Assembly: GCA_001603275.1 (NCBI GenBank)
Contig: LUYM01000005.1
Location: 44,115-108,114, forward strand
DNA: 64,000 nucleotides
Direction of reading: 5' to 3'
Source: Actinomycetales bacterium Actino_02
GTDB taxonomy: Bacteria; Actinomycetota; Actinomycetes; Propionibacteriales; Propionibacteriaceae
The notes under the pieces: model-generated
Databases searched by the model: none
What the model was told of the DNA's origin: nothing
What the model saw: only the letters and a program-made list of their open reading frames with translations
In this document: one piece after another, positions 54,946-63,156 of the stretch
Layout: the number at the start of each line of letters is the position of its first letter
Numbering within the stretch: the first letter of the stretch is position 1
Position numbers and translations under genes: made by a program

Positions 54946-55430
54946 AGCGGAAGGGCCTGTGCCTCACCGGAGGCGATCAGACGGTCACGCAGGCCGGCCG
55001 CAACCTCGGTGGTCACTGCCGGGATGGTGGCATTCGAGGCCATGCTGGCGGTGACGATCTCGACGCTGGCCAGGCCCCACAGCCGGGCGATCGGTCCGGA
55101 CTGCACCTCGACTGACAGCATTCGTCCATACGGGACGGCGCTGAACTGCTTGTTCCACAGCCCGGAGGTGATCAGCAGGTCCTGCTCACGCTCCAGGTAG
55201 GCGAAGCTGCGCGCCCAGCGTCCGGCGCGGACCACCCGCCAGGTCGTCCAGGCCACCCCGGCGGCTGCCACCAGCCACATCGGCCAGCCCCAGTTCGCCA
55301 GGAGCCCAGCTCCCACGGCGGCGGCAACGGCCAGCGGCAGGTTGATGGCCAAGGCCCCCAGTCGCTTGGCTTTGGCCGCATTGGACGGGAGTCGTTGCCA
55401 GTCTGCGGTGACGGTGAACAGCTCGCTCAT
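54942..55430 (-). CDS. Bacterial PH-domain membrane protein (YdbS-like)
   Basis: 162 residues with two transmembrane helices (about 28-70) and one bPH2 domain (LEREQDLLITSGLWNKQF, VPYGRMLSVEVQSGPIARLWGLASVEI). It overlaps the YdbT-like gene by ATGA-type coupling, the usual ydbS-ydbT arrangement. The mature transcript probably starts at or very near the ATG (TAGATT 7 nt upstream). Confidence 0.82.
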   Translation of the reverse strand: MSELFTVTADWQRLPSNAAKAKRLGALAINLPLAVAAAVGAGLLANWGWPMWLVAAAGVAWTTWRVVRAGRWARSFAYLEREQDLLITSGLWNKQFSAVPYGRMLSVEVQSGPIARLWGLASVEIVTASMASNATIPAVTTEVAAGLRDRLIASGEAQALPL

Positions 55431-55437
55431 AGAGACG

Positions 55438-55443
55438 AATCTA
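55438..55443 (-). promoter_or_regulatory. -10 box of a leaderless PH-domain operon
   Basis: TAGATT on the minus strand, 7 nt before the ATG at 55430. It overlaps the last codons of the upstream DUF1707 gene. Confidence 0.4.
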
Positions 55444-56049
55444 GTGGCGCCGCTTCTTGGCGTTGCGCACCTCGACTCCGCCGAAGGCGACGAAGCCCTT
55501 CACTGTCACCTTGGGGGCACCTGCCATCGGGGCGGCGACCTTGCGGGTTTCGGCACCGCCGAAGACTGCCGCCACCTGGTTCTCGACGGTGGTTCCGACC
55601 GGGACGGTCAGCTCGACGCCGCCGAACAGGCAGAACACGTTCACCTCGATGTTCTGGCTGGTGAAGATCGCCTGGGTCAGGTCCAGTTCGACCCCGCCGA
55701 ACATGGTCAGGATCGAGGTGTTCGGACGAACCTCCCACTGGCCGTCCCTGCTGGTGCCGGAGAAGATCGCGACGATCTGATCGGCCGGCTGATCGGAGGT
55801 GGCCGGCTGGTAGCTCACCACCGGAGCCGGCTTGGCCGCCACCAGGTCACGGGTCAGCGGGACCAGATCATCGAAGGTCTGCGCCGACAAGGCGTCGGCG
55901 ATCCGACGATCGCGGTCGTAGGCGCTCAGGTGGCCTTCGGAGTGGGCTGCGTTCAGCAGCGTGATCACATGCTGGCGGTCGCTGTCCGCGACGCCAAGAT
56001 CGCCGCCGACGGCCGGGCCGACGTCGGTCGGCTCCAAGGGATTGCTCAT
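55441..56049 (-). CDS. DUF1707 / LiaF-C-like protein
   Basis: 202 residues without membrane spans. The N-terminal DUF1707 domain (ADSDRQHVITLLNAAHSEGHL, YDRDRRIADALSAQTFDDL) is a short helical module common in actinobacteria. The C-terminal part has three FGGVEL/FGG repeats (MFGGVELDL, LFGGVELTVP, VFGGAETR, AFGGVEV), the beta-solenoid of LiaF-like cell-wall-stress proteins. It stands 10 bp upstream of the PH-domain pair on the same strand, so membrane-stress sensing is a fair guess for the cluster. Confidence 0.8.
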   Translation of the reverse strand: MSNPLEPTDVGPAVGGDLGVADSDRQHVITLLNAAHSEGHLSAYDRDRRIADALSAQTFDDLVPLTRDLVAAKPAPVVSYQPATSDQPADQIVAIFSGTSRDGQWEVRPNTSILTMFGGVELDLTQAIFTSQNIEVNVFCLFGGVELTVPVGTTVENQVAAVFGGAETRKVAAPMAGAPKVTVKGFVAFGGVEVRNAKKRRH

Positions 56050-56055
56050 GACTCG

Positions 56056-56061
56056 AAGCTA
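56056..56061 (-). promoter_or_regulatory. -10 box of leaderless DUF1707 gene
   Basis: TAGCTT on the minus strand, 6 nt upstream of the ATG at 56049. Confidence 0.4.
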
Positions 56062-56156
56062 GAGCAGGTCACCGGGCTGCGGGAAGTCGGGACGAGCGCT
56101 TCCGGGGGACGTTGGGGGACGTCCCTGAGCGCTGTCAGGCGATCGGTCGGACTGCC

Positions 56157-56162
56157 TAGACT
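56157..56162 (+). promoter_or_regulatory. -10 box of leaderless DinB gene
   Basis: TAGACT followed by GCCGCC and the ATG at 56169 (6-nt spacer); no Shine-Dalgarno sequence in between. Confidence 0.5.
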
Positions 56163-56168
56163 GCCGCC

Positions 56169-56708
56169 ATGATGAGCTTCCTGGCCGAGGATCGTCCGCT
56201 GCCGCCGCTGGCCGGAGACGAGGCGTCCACTCTTGTCGGATTTCTGGAGTATCAGCGGGCCACCCTGGCCTGGAAATGCTCGGGGCTGGATGCCGCCCAG
56301 CTGGCCCGGACAGCGGCCTCCTCGACGATGACGCTGGGCGGGCTGATGCATCATCTGGCTCTGGTCGAGGACACCTGGTTCGGCTATCGGTTGGCCGGGG
56401 TCGCACCGAGTGACCCGTGGGTGAGCGTGGATTGGGAGGCCGACCCGGACTGGGAATGGCACGTGGCCGCCGACCTGGAGCCGGAGGTGATCTTCGCGCG
56501 ATGGCAATCGACGGTGGAGCGATCCCGGGCCCAGGTGGCCGACGTCCTGGCTGCGGACGGCCTGGGCCGGTTGGCTGTGCGTCCGCGCAGCAATGGCGAG
56601 GTGCCGAGCTTGCGCTGGATCCTGCTGCACATGATCGAGGAGTACGCCCGGCACAACGGGCACGCCGACCTGATTCGGGAGAGCATCGACGGTCAGACCG
56701 GGGAGTGA
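56169..56708 (+). CDS. DinB-family protein (mycothiol-transferase-like, DUF664)
   Basis: 179 residues forming the DinB four-helix bundle: LVGFLEYQRATLAWKCSGL, the first His of the metal site in GGLMHHLALVEDTWF, and EEYARHNGHADLIRESIDG at the end. The three-His pattern is that of actinobacterial mycothiol S-transferases, which conjugate mycothiol to electrophiles; some DUF664 members have other thiol substrates. The substrate is unknown. It stands alone, divergent from the DUF1707 gene. Confidence 0.85.
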   Translation: MMSFLAEDRPLPPLAGDEASTLVGFLEYQRATLAWKCSGLDAAQLARTAASSTMTLGGLMHHLALVEDTWFGYRLAGVAPSDPWVSVDWEADPDWEWHVAADLEPEVIFARWQSTVERSRAQVADVLAADGLGRLAVRPRSNGEVPSLRWILLHMIEEYARHNGHADLIRESIDGQTGE

Positions 56709-56827
56709 GCCCGGGGCGGCCGGCCAGGGTGGAGCCACCCTCTCGTTGAGCCCGGTGGGTCGCGGCCCATGCGCTTGAGTGGAGTCACTGGTGAGTGGGC
56801 CAGTCCTCTTATGGCGCTAGGAGTGTT

Positions 56828-58231
56828 GTGTCAGTTCGGGTTGTTCGTCGTCGAGTTCTGGTTGGGGCCGTGATCGGTGCCCTCGTCACCGCAGGCGTGG
56901 TGACGGCGGCGGCACCCTCAGCTGTCGCGCAGGAGACACCGACGGTCGGTGCGGTCGCGCCCAGCGAGGTGACGGTTGCCGGCGGCAGCGCCGCGGCGAC
57001 GTCCGTCCGCTCCGCCTCGATGGCCGCCGCCACAATCACCAAGCTCTCCACGACGACCGGGCCGACCTCCGGCGGGACGAAGCTGTCCATCTATGGCAAG
57101 CGCTTCAGCAAGGTCACCCAGGTGTGGTTCGGAGATCAGCCGGCCACCCGCTTCACGGTGAACTCCAGCAAGAAGCTCACCGTCTGGTCACCGCCCGGAG
57201 CGGTCGGCACCGTCTACGTGAGCGTTGTCGGCGCCTACGGGACCAGCCCGGCGTCGGCCAAGGCTCGGTTCAGCTATCGTCCGGCGCCGACGATCGCGGC
57301 GCTCACCCCCGATGCCGGGCCGACAAGGGGCGGCACCAAGGTCACCATCACCGGTACCGGGTTCACGAAAGTCCGGAAGGTTTACTTCGGGACCAAGGTC
57401 GCGGCCAAGCTGAAGGTGGTCAGTTCGACCACGCTGCGGGTGGTGGCTCCGCGCCAGTCAGCCGGCACCGTGCCGGTGCGGGTGGTCACCGCCTACGGGA
57501 CCAGCGAGGCCGTCCCGGTAGCCCAGTTCGGCTATCTGGCGACACCCACCGTGAGCAGTGTCAGCCCGTCCGTGGGTGCCAGCTCGGGGAGCACCGAGGT
57601 CACGATCAGCGGCACCAACCTGAACCGGGCGAGCCGGGTCACCTTCGGCGGCCTGCGGGCCACCCGAATCGTCGTGATCTCCGACACTCAGCTGGTCGCC
57701 ACAACCCCCGCACATGTGGCCGGGACCGTACGCGTCCAGGTCAGCACCCCGGGCGGCAGCAGCGCTGACCGGTCCGCGTCCCGATTCACCTACCGCGCCG
57801 CCTCGCACGAGGCAACCGCGATCGAGGCCGAAGTCCTCACCCTGACCAACCAGGCCCGTTCCGTTGCTCGCACCTGTGGCGGGCAGCTGTACCCGGCCGT
57901 CGCCCCACTGGCCTGGGATCCGGCCCTGGCCGATCTGGCACTTGCGCACAGTCGAGACATGGCCGCCCGCGACTACTTCAGCCACACGAATCCGGACGGC
58001 CAGGGGCTGGCCAAGCGGATGGCCCTGGCCGGCTACCAGTTCAGCGCGGCCGGCGAGAACATCGCGGCCGGATACCCCACCGCTGCTGAGGTCGTGGCGG
58101 GCTGGCTGGCCAGCCCCGGACACTGCGCAAACCTCATGTCTGGTTCTTACAAGGTGGTCGGGATCGGCTTTGACTCCGGCAGTGGGCGATACGGCAGCTA
58201 CTGGACGCAGGACTTCGCCACCGCGAGGTAG
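56828..58231 (+). CDS. Secreted protein with three TIG domains and a C-terminal CAP domain
   Basis: 467 residues from a GTG preceded by AGGAG. A signal peptide (VLVGAVIGALVTAGVVTAAAPSAVA-type) precedes three IPT/TIG immunoglobulin-like repeats (about 65-320; each with GPTSGGT/GPTRGGTK/GASSGSTEV and a YGTS or PGGSS turn). A CAP/SCP domain (about 335-467) follows with LTNQARS, HSRDMAARDYFSHTNPDG, AAGENIAAGYPTAAEV, WLASPGHCANLM and YWTQDFA. CAP proteins bind lipids or act at the envelope; the His/Glu ligands are present. Its function outside the cell is unknown. Confidence 0.88.
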   Translation: MSVRVVRRRVLVGAVIGALVTAGVVTAAAPSAVAQETPTVGAVAPSEVTVAGGSAAATSVRSASMAAATITKLSTTTGPTSGGTKLSIYGKRFSKVTQVWFGDQPATRFTVNSSKKLTVWSPPGAVGTVYVSVVGAYGTSPASAKARFSYRPAPTIAALTPDAGPTRGGTKVTITGTGFTKVRKVYFGTKVAAKLKVVSSTTLRVVAPRQSAGTVPVRVVTAYGTSEAVPVAQFGYLATPTVSSVSPSVGASSGSTEVTISGTNLNRASRVTFGGLRATRIVVISDTQLVATTPAHVAGTVRVQVSTPGGSSADRSASRFTYRAASHEATAIEAEVLTLTNQARSVARTCGGQLYPAVAPLAWDPALADLALAHSRDMAARDYFSHTNPDGQGLAKRMALAGYQFSAAGENIAAGYPTAAEVVAGWLASPGHCANLMSGSYKVVGIGFDSGSGRYGSYWTQDFATAR

Positions 58232-58327
58232 GGCAGCTGAGCGCTGCGCAGTGCGCTGCAGTGAGCCGCTTCGACTCGAGCCCATGCGGAAACCGGTGAT
58301 CGTCCTTGCCGGATGCCGGTGGCCTGC

Positions 58328-59023
58328 TCAGGCCTGGGTGATCAGGCCGTTCTCGCGGGCGATGCCGACGGCGACCAGCCGGTCGTGGACGCCGAGCTTG
58401 GTGTAGACGTTGCTCAAATGCTTGTGCACGGTACGTGGCGAAAGCCCGAGCCGGGACGCGATCGTCCGGGCCAGCAGGCCTTCGGAGAGCAACTGCAGCA
58501 CCTCGACCTCACGCGGGGTCAGGTTCAGGGCGGCGGCGGCCTCGGCGGCATCGCGGGCGGCCTGAGAGGACACACAGGCCGCGGCCACTCGCGGCATCAT
58601 GAAGGTCACCGGAGCGACAGCCTCGGCCAGCAGGGCCTGGGCGTCCGGGGTGAAGCCGTTGCGGCGACTGACCGCCAGCACTCGGGCCCGACGCTGAATG
58701 GTGTTCTCGTCGAACTCGGGTCCGATCAGGACGACCTCACCCAGAATCGGGTGCTGGCCGCCACGGAGCAGGCTGTTCGGGTTGCGTCCACCGCTGCGGG
58801 CTGCGACATCGGCCAGGGCGGCCACGCTGCGGGCGTCCGGGACGGCGGCGTGCACCCGGGGACGCCGGGACGGATCCAGGCCGATGAGGACGGCGACGTC
58901 CGCATTGCTGGCCTTGGCCAACGCGCGACAGATCAACACTTCGGGCTGCTCGCCCTGGTCGATGACCGCCAGCGTTTGCGCCATCAGGTCGACAAGGGTT
59001 ATGGCTCGGTCTTCCCTAGTCAC
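58328..59023 (-). CDS. LuxR-type transcriptional regulator
   Basis: 231 residues. The N-terminal part (about 1-150) is GAF-like in pattern but shows no clear ligand signature. The C-terminal HTH_LuxR domain is complete: LTPREVEVLQLLSEGLLARTIASRLGLSPRTVHKHLSNVYTKLGV region (about 168-212). There is no receiver domain, so it is not a typical response regulator. The GTG at 59023 has AGAGG 8 nt upstream; a GTG at 59029 is too close to it. The target is unknown. Confidence 0.85.
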   Translation of the reverse strand: MTREDRAITLVDLMAQTLAVIDQGEQPEVLICRALAKASNADVAVLIGLDPSRRPRVHAAVPDARSVAALADVAARSGGRNPNSLLRGGQHPILGEVVLIGPEFDENTIQRRARVLAVSRRNGFTPDAQALLAEAVAPVTFMMPRVAAACVSSQAARDAAEAAAALNLTPREVEVLQLLSEGLLARTIASRLGLSPRTVHKHLSNVYTKLGVHDRLVAVGIARENGLITQA

Positions 59024-59209
59024 CTTCACCGCCTCTGCGTTTGGGGTCGCCTGTTGTGCCGGCGAGAATGTCCGAGTGCCAGTGTGTCAGAGAACCTGGC
59101 TAGTCGGCATTGTTTCCACCTCCGACGCGGCGGGTGATCCTTGCCGGCGTGGTGTGCGAGCGCTCCGCGCGACCGGCTAGACTGCTCTCCGCGCCGCTCG
59201 TCGGTGCCT

Positions 59210-59280
59210 GCGGATGTAGTTCAATGGCAGAACATCAGCTTCCCAAGCTGACAGTGCGGGTTCGATTCCCGTCATCCGCT
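59210..59280 (+). tRNA. tRNA-Gly (CCC anticodon)
   Basis: 71-nt cloverleaf. The acceptor stem GCGGATG pairs with CATCCGC (59273-59279), discriminator T. The anticodon stem TCAGC/GCTGA encloses the loop TTCCCAA with anticodon CCC. The T arm contains GGTTCGATTCC. CCA is not encoded. A TAGACT hexamer lies 27 nt upstream. An integrase gene begins 118 bp downstream, so the 3' end is the likely attachment site. Confidence 0.95.
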
Positions 59281-59397
59281 CGAAGCTAAGGCCCTTGTCG
59301 GAGTTGGTTTCCGGCAAAGTCCCTAGCCAAAGGGAAGTGCGATCAGACCCCTTCCGTGGACTCGCGTGGACTCACGCACCGCGAAAGGGCCAGACCA

Positions 59398-60774
59398 ATG
59401 GCACGCAAGACCACCCGCGAACGCCGCACCCCGTCCCGCCTGGGCACCGTCGAGAAGCTGCCCTCCGGCCGGTTCCGAGCCTCCTACCGGATCGCCGGAT
59501 CGAAGTTCGCCGCCCCGCACACTTTCGACAGCCAGACCGCCGCCGAGGGCTGGCTGGCCACCGAGCGAGCCGACCGGCTGCGCGGCACCTGGCGCGATCC
59601 TCACCAGGGCCAAACGCTGGTGCGTGAGTACCTGCTGAGCTGGCTCGACTCATCGCGCAACCTGTCGCCCCGAACCCGAGAGCTGTACGACACCACCGCC
59701 CGGCACTGGATCATTCCGCCGGTCGGGCGGGTCGAGCTGGGCGCGTTCAGCCTGGCCCAGCTCTCGCCGGCAGATGTGCGGCGCTGGTTCGCTGCGGTGT
59801 CCGACGCGTCGCGCACGGCCGCCGAACAACGAGCCGCCAAGGGGTGCAGTAGCCGCCACCACCCGGCCCGGCTATGGGCACGCGCCGAGGGGCTGGAGTT
59901 GCCCGACACTGGCCGCATTCGCCCGGCGATCCTGCGCGCCTGGGCCGAGGCCGGCAGCCCCCTACCGCCACGGCCGGCGAACCTGGCCGAACCCGGACGC
60001 ACCACGGCGGCCCAGGCCTACCGGCTGCTGCGGACCGTGCTCAATGCGGCCGTTCGGGACGGGCTGATCCCGGCCAACCCGTGCACGATTCCTGGGGCAG
60101 GGAGCGTCCGCCACCGGGAACGCGGCACCGCGAACCCGGCCGAGGTCGTGGCGCTGGCCCATGCGATGCCCGAGCGATACCGGGCCGCCGTGATAGTCGC
60201 GGCCTGGTCATCCCTGCGCTACGGCGAGCTGTTCGCTCTTGCTCGCCGCCACGTAGACCTAGAGGCCGGGACGCTGCGCGTTGAGCGGGCCTTGCCGCGC
60301 CACGGGGACGGCAGCACCTGGGCACTGACCAAGACCGCCGGCTCGGCCCGCTCAGTGGCGCTACCGCCGTTCGTCGTGGACGAGCTGCGCGCTCATCTCG
60401 ACACCTTCACCGGCCCCGAACCTGACGCGCTGGTGTTCGGGACCGCTTCGGGGCGGCCGGTGGACAGCGCCAACCTGCACACCATGTTCGCCCGGGCACG
60501 GGCCAGGATCGGCCGCGAGGATCTCACCTGGCACGACCTGCGGCACACCGGCGCAACCCTGGCCTACCGTGCCGGGGCCAGCGTCAAAGACGTGCAGCGC
60601 CGCCTAGGCCACACCACCGCCCGGGCCGCCATGATCTACGCCCACACCGCCGACGACTCAGACCGGCTCATCGCCGAACGCCTAGGCGAGCTGTACGCCG
60701 CCGATGGCAACGTCCGTCCCTTCCCCCGTCCGGGCCGGGTGGCAGAATCCGAAGCAAGGGGGCAGACCGCATGA
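59398..60774 (+). CDS. int: Tyrosine site-specific integrase with Lsr2-like insertion
   Basis: 458 residues. An N-terminal arm-binding region (TVEKLPSGRFRASYRIAGS), a SAM-like core-binding domain and the catalytic domain. The catalytic set is complete: R274 (SSLRYGEL), K312 (LTKTAGSARSV), H379 and R382 (HDLRHTGA), H405 (RRLGHTT) and Y414 (MIYAHT). Residues about 156-185 (ARLWARAEGLELPD then TGRIRPAILRAWAEAG) match the Lsr2 C-terminal pattern WAR-x2-G-x5-GRI-x3-[IV]-x2-A[YW], an insertion in the core-binding region. The ATG at 59398 follows AAAGGG. Tandem CGTGGACTC motifs at 59355 and 59365 may be arm sites. It overlaps the next gene by ATGA. Confidence 0.92.
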   Translation: MARKTTRERRTPSRLGTVEKLPSGRFRASYRIAGSKFAAPHTFDSQTAAEGWLATERADRLRGTWRDPHQGQTLVREYLLSWLDSSRNLSPRTRELYDTTARHWIIPPVGRVELGAFSLAQLSPADVRRWFAAVSDASRTAAEQRAAKGCSSRHHPARLWARAEGLELPDTGRIRPAILRAWAEAGSPLPPRPANLAEPGRTTAAQAYRLLRTVLNAAVRDGLIPANPCTIPGAGSVRHRERGTANPAEVVALAHAMPERYRAAVIVAAWSSLRYGELFALARRHVDLEAGTLRVERALPRHGDGSTWALTKTAGSARSVALPPFVVDELRAHLDTFTGPEPDALVFGTASGRPVDSANLHTMFARARARIGREDLTWHDLRHTGATLAYRAGASVKDVQRRLGHTTARAAMIYAHTADDSDRLIAERLGELYAADGNVRPFPRPGRVAESEARGQTA

Positions 60775-61319
60775 AGAAGCACGCCACGTTCTACTACCTG
60801 GACCAGCCCAACCCGCGCGACGCCCTGCGGCGGGCACTGGCCGGCACCTATGACGAGACCTCGCACATGCAACTGGTAGAGCTGACCTGCTGGGTCCAGC
60901 CCCGTCACACCCTTGGCCAAGTCATCACGGACGCCGTCGCCGAGACCGTCGAGCTGGTGCCGTTCGTCAACGCGGACGGGCCTCGAATGCGTCGGAATGG
61001 GCCGCACTTGGCGTTCGTTTGCCACGCCTGCCGACACCAGCGGACCAACACCACCGGAACACTGCCGCTAGCGCGAGTGATCGATCTGGCGAGCTGGCTC
61101 GCCTGGTCCTTCCCCGACGATCTAGCAGGACCGCCGGCCCGAGCCATGCGTCGCGTGGTCGCTCGCCGCGACCAGATCGCCGCCGAGATCAACCGGCTAC
61201 GAGACAACCGACTACTGACCGGAGAGACTCGGCTCGCCCTCCGTGACCGCCTCTTGGCGAGCGAAGACCTGGCCGACGACCGGCCAGTGAGCTATCAGCC
61301 CGCACCCTGGGACCGCTGA
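60771..61319 (+). CDS. Hypothetical element protein
   Basis: 182 residues, translationally coupled to the integrase (ATGA). It starts MKKHATFYYLDQPNPRDALR and has no signal peptide or span. One CxxC with flanking His (FVCHACRHQ, about 82-90) could bind metal with a partner. The C-terminal third is charged helix (RRVVARRDQIAAEINRLRDNRLL). I do not recognise the family; coupling suggests an accessory role in recombination. The following 236 bp to the xis-like gene has GC-rich dyads but no gene I can support. Confidence 0.7.
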   Translation: MKKHATFYYLDQPNPRDALRRALAGTYDETSHMQLVELTCWVQPRHTLGQVITDAVAETVELVPFVNADGPRMRRNGPHLAFVCHACRHQRTNTTGTLPLARVIDLASWLAWSFPDDLAGPPARAMRRVVARRDQIAAEINRLRDNRLLTGETRLALRDRLLASEDLADDRPVSYQPAPWDR

Positions 61320-61555
61320 ACCCGGCCCACACGCGGTAGTTGGTGGTAGCTGGCGGCGTGTCGCAGTACGCCGCTGCGGCCACCCGGGGCATAGTGACGG
61401 AGTCTTCAGCTTGCGGGGGTAGCAGCCCCGGGCGGAGACCCCCTTCCGTGACCGGGGGTTACGCGATGTCTCGACCGGAGCGCTAGCCGCGCTGCTCTTC
61501 ACATTGGGCAGCCAAGAGGTAGCGCACTGGTTCGCGTACCCAGGAGTAACCCGCC

Positions 61556-61780
61556 GTGGTCACCAACTCTGCACCCGAGACAGCGACCTCTGACCCGCTG
61601 TTTGAGCTACTGGACATTCCCGCAATCGTCTCGCTCACCCACCTGAGCGAACGGTTCGTGACACGCCTGGTCTACAGCCGGCGAGTCCCTGTCGTGAAGC
61701 TCGGTCCTCGCGTGTTCGTGCGGCGATCGGACCTCGCTGCCCTAATCGAGAACAACACCAGCCCGGCACGTGAGGCCTGA
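61556..61780 (+). CDS. xis: Excisionase-type MerR-like HTH protein
   Basis: 74 residues from a GTG preceded by AGGAG. One helix-turn-helix domain of the helix_turn_helix_17 / excisionase class: LDIPAIVSLTHLSERFVTRLV, then SRRVPVVKLGPRVFVRRSDL, the short winged-helix ending in RR.DL.A. Such proteins direct excision with the integrase or act as repressors. Its place a few hundred bases after int fits. Confidence 0.75.
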   Translation: MVTNSAPETATSDPLFELLDIPAIVSLTHLSERFVTRLVYSRRVPVVKLGPRVFVRRSDLAALIENNTSPAREA

Positions 61781-61783
61781 GCC

Positions 61784-62005
61784 GTGGCGGACGAACCAGC
61801 GCCCGGCTGCGGGAGGCTCAGCCGCGCGGCCGCCGCAGTCTACGGCACGTACCTGCGTGGGCCAGCTCCCGCCCGAGAGGTCCGGCGGTCGCTGCCGATC
61901 GTGCTCAGCCGGCGCGAGTACAGCCGCGCCTGGTGTGAGTTGGCCAGGCTGGGCCTGGTGCCGGCTAGCTCGACAAGTGCCAAGCCGGCAAGGGTGACGG
62001 GGTAG
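61784..62005 (+). CDS. Small hypothetical element protein
   Basis: 73 residues from a GTG 3 bp after the xis-like stop. GC-rich third positions support this frame over the overlapping one starting at 61770. It is basic and helical (ARLGLVPASSTSAKPAR end), with VRRSLPIVLSRREYSRAWCEL possibly a DNA-binding helix pair. No family recognised. Confidence 0.5.
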   Translation: MADEPAPGCGRLSRAAAAVYGTYLRGPAPAREVRRSLPIVLSRREYSRAWCELARLGLVPASSTSAKPARVTG

Positions 62006-62016
62006 GTGCACCTCGG

Positions 62017-62367
62017 ATGGGAACGGAGCTAGTCAAGGCGGCGCTGCACCACAAGTGGGCGGTGCTGTCCCCGGTCGCTCGGCTCGTCTGGATCCAGATG
62101 TGCATGAGAGCCATTGATCCCGGGCAAGATGACGAGAGGCAGTCGCGCACCTACTACGGCGGCCACGCCTACCTGGTGTTTCAGATCTCGGGTCTTGAGC
62201 CGGGTCAGGAAGGCTACGGCGGCGCGCTGCGCAAGGTAGAGCGCGCAATCGCGGAACTGCGCGGGTCCGGCGCCGTCCGGCTCGTCAACTCGCCGCGATC
62301 GGGCCACCGGGCGAACTACACACTGCACCCTGACGACCTCTTCACTACCGGCGGGGACCCGCTGTGA
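62017..62367 (+). CDS. Winged-helix replication-type protein
   Basis: 116 residues beginning MGTELVKAALHHKWAVLSP. The pattern of helices (ARLVWIQMCMRAID), a middle Gly-rich turn (YYGGHAYL) and a C-terminal helix-wing (ALRKVERAIAELRGSGAVRLV then RANYTLHP) resembles the winged-helix N-terminal domains of actinobacterial plasmid and phage replication initiators. It overlaps the following gene by GTGA. A role in starting element replication is inferred from this and from the origin-like repeats downstream. Confidence 0.55.
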   Translation: MGTELVKAALHHKWAVLSPVARLVWIQMCMRAIDPGQDDERQSRTYYGGHAYLVFQISGLEPGQEGYGGALRKVERAIAELRGSGAVRLVNSPRSGHRANYTLHPDDLFTTGGDPL

Positions 62368-62930
62368 GCGGTATTCCTTGGGTGGTTCGCGGTGCGGTGA
62401 TGCCCTGGCCGGCAGCTCCGGAGGCTGATTCGCGCATGGTCGACCTCGATGCACTGGATCTGTCGCACCACTTCATGTGGGTGGTGCCAGACCAACTGTG
62501 GGTCATGGCCGGCGCGGTGCGCAGATACCCGCGAACGTCACCGTCAGCGTGGGATGCCGAGGACCTTCGGTTGCTCGTCCTGGTGGCGAACACCCATCCC
62601 TGGGACGAGGACGCTTCAGCGAGGCACGATCGCTGGCGGCGACAGCCCAACACAGCCCGGGCCTATGCGGCATGCCTGGTAGCTCGGACAGTGTGCTGTC
62701 TGCCCGAGCTGGTGGCAGGTGAGCTTCGCTCGCGAAGCGGTGGGGATCGTCTCGATGCGCGTCGGAGGCAAGTGCGGACCGCGGCGCGTGAGATTGGCTG
62801 GAGCGCAAAGACTCTGCGGAGGTTCGCCTGCCGGCAAGTGTCGTTCCATCCGATCGTCGCCGCCTTGGTCTGCGAGTGGCTCGCCTTGCCGTCGGGGTTT
62901 TCCACAGGCGGCGCTGAGCGTGCCCGCTGA
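62364..62930 (+). CDS. Hypothetical element protein with C-terminal HTH
   Basis: 188 residues from a GTG overlapping the previous stop. The middle is Arg/Trp-rich (RHDRWRRQPNTARAYAACLV). The C-terminal segment (about 135-175: VRTAAREIGWSAKTLRRFACR) looks like a helix-turn-helix of the MarR/replication type. It contains a DnaA-box-like TTTTCCACA at its end (62898-62906). It may bind the repeats that follow. No enzyme motif is seen. Confidence 0.6.
   Translation: MSGIPWVVRGAVMPWPAAPEADSRMVDLDALDLSHHFMWVVPDQLWVMAGAVRRYPRTSPSAWDAEDLRLLVLVANTHPWDEDASARHDRWRRQPNTARAYAACLVARTVCCLPELVAGELRSRSGGDRLDARRRQVRTAAREIGWSAKTLRRFACRQVSFHPIVAALVCEWLALPSGFSTGGAERAR
62898..62906 (+). promoter_or_regulatory. DnaA-box-like sequence
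   Basis: TTTTCCACA fits the relaxed DnaA consensus TT(A/T)TNCACA. It lies within the end of the preceding gene, 57 bp before the first iteron-like repeat. Confidence 0.4.
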
Positions 62931-62962
62931 GGTCCTCAAGAGCCGAATCACGACGCGGGTCA

Positions 62963-63061
62963 GCCCGACATAGGAGTCGGACTCTGCCCGACGTGGGTGT
63001 CGGGCAGATCGAGAGGGCAGCCCGACGTGGGTGTCGGCCTCAGCCCGACGTGGGTGTCGGC
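62963..63061. repeat. Four iteron-like dyad repeats
   Basis: Copies of GCCCGAC-GTGGGT-GTCGGC at 62986-63005, 63020-63038 and 63043-63061, and a diverged one (GCCCGACATAGGAGTCGGA) at 62963-62981. Starts are 23, 34 and 23 bp apart, differing by 11 bp, so they keep the same helical face. Each copy is an interrupted palindrome. This is the layout of initiator or repressor binding arrays. Confidence 0.85.
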
Positions 63062-63064
63062 CCT

Positions 63065-63088
63065 AGGAACAACTACAGGAACAACTAC
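63065..63088 (+). repeat. Perfect 12-bp tandem repeat AGGAACAACTAC x2
   Basis: Two exact adjacent copies, 3 bp after the last dyad repeat. The stretch is the most A-rich of the region (to about 63110) and could be the melting or initiator-contact part of an origin. Confidence 0.8.
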
Positions 63089-63098
63089 TAGAGGACTT

Positions 63099-63155
63099 AT
63101 GAAAGGAACCCAGCTCCACCACCTGCCTACCTGGGCGCGCGCGACGCTTGTTTGA
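63099..63155 (+). CDS. Possible 18-residue micro-ORF
   Basis: ATG with AGAGGAC 5 nt upstream, reading MKGTQLHHLPTWARATLV and stopping just before the DnaA box. The ribosome site is good, but the length gives no coding statistics. It may be a leader peptide or chance. Confidence 0.25.
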   Translation: MKGTQLHHLPTWARATLV

Positions 63156-63156
63156 C

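Noticed and set aside
59281-59397. A second attachment-site copy inside the window
   Set aside because: No repeat of the tRNA 3' sequence (TTCGATTCCCGTCATCCGCT) was found between the integrase and the window end.
61770-61997. Overlapping alternative frame to the small ORF after xis
   Set aside because: It starts inside the xis-like gene and has lower third-position GC than the frame at 61784.
62963-63061. CRISPR array
   Set aside because: Only four repeats of about 19 bp with 4-15 bp spacers; too short and regular for CRISPR, and no cas genes are present.
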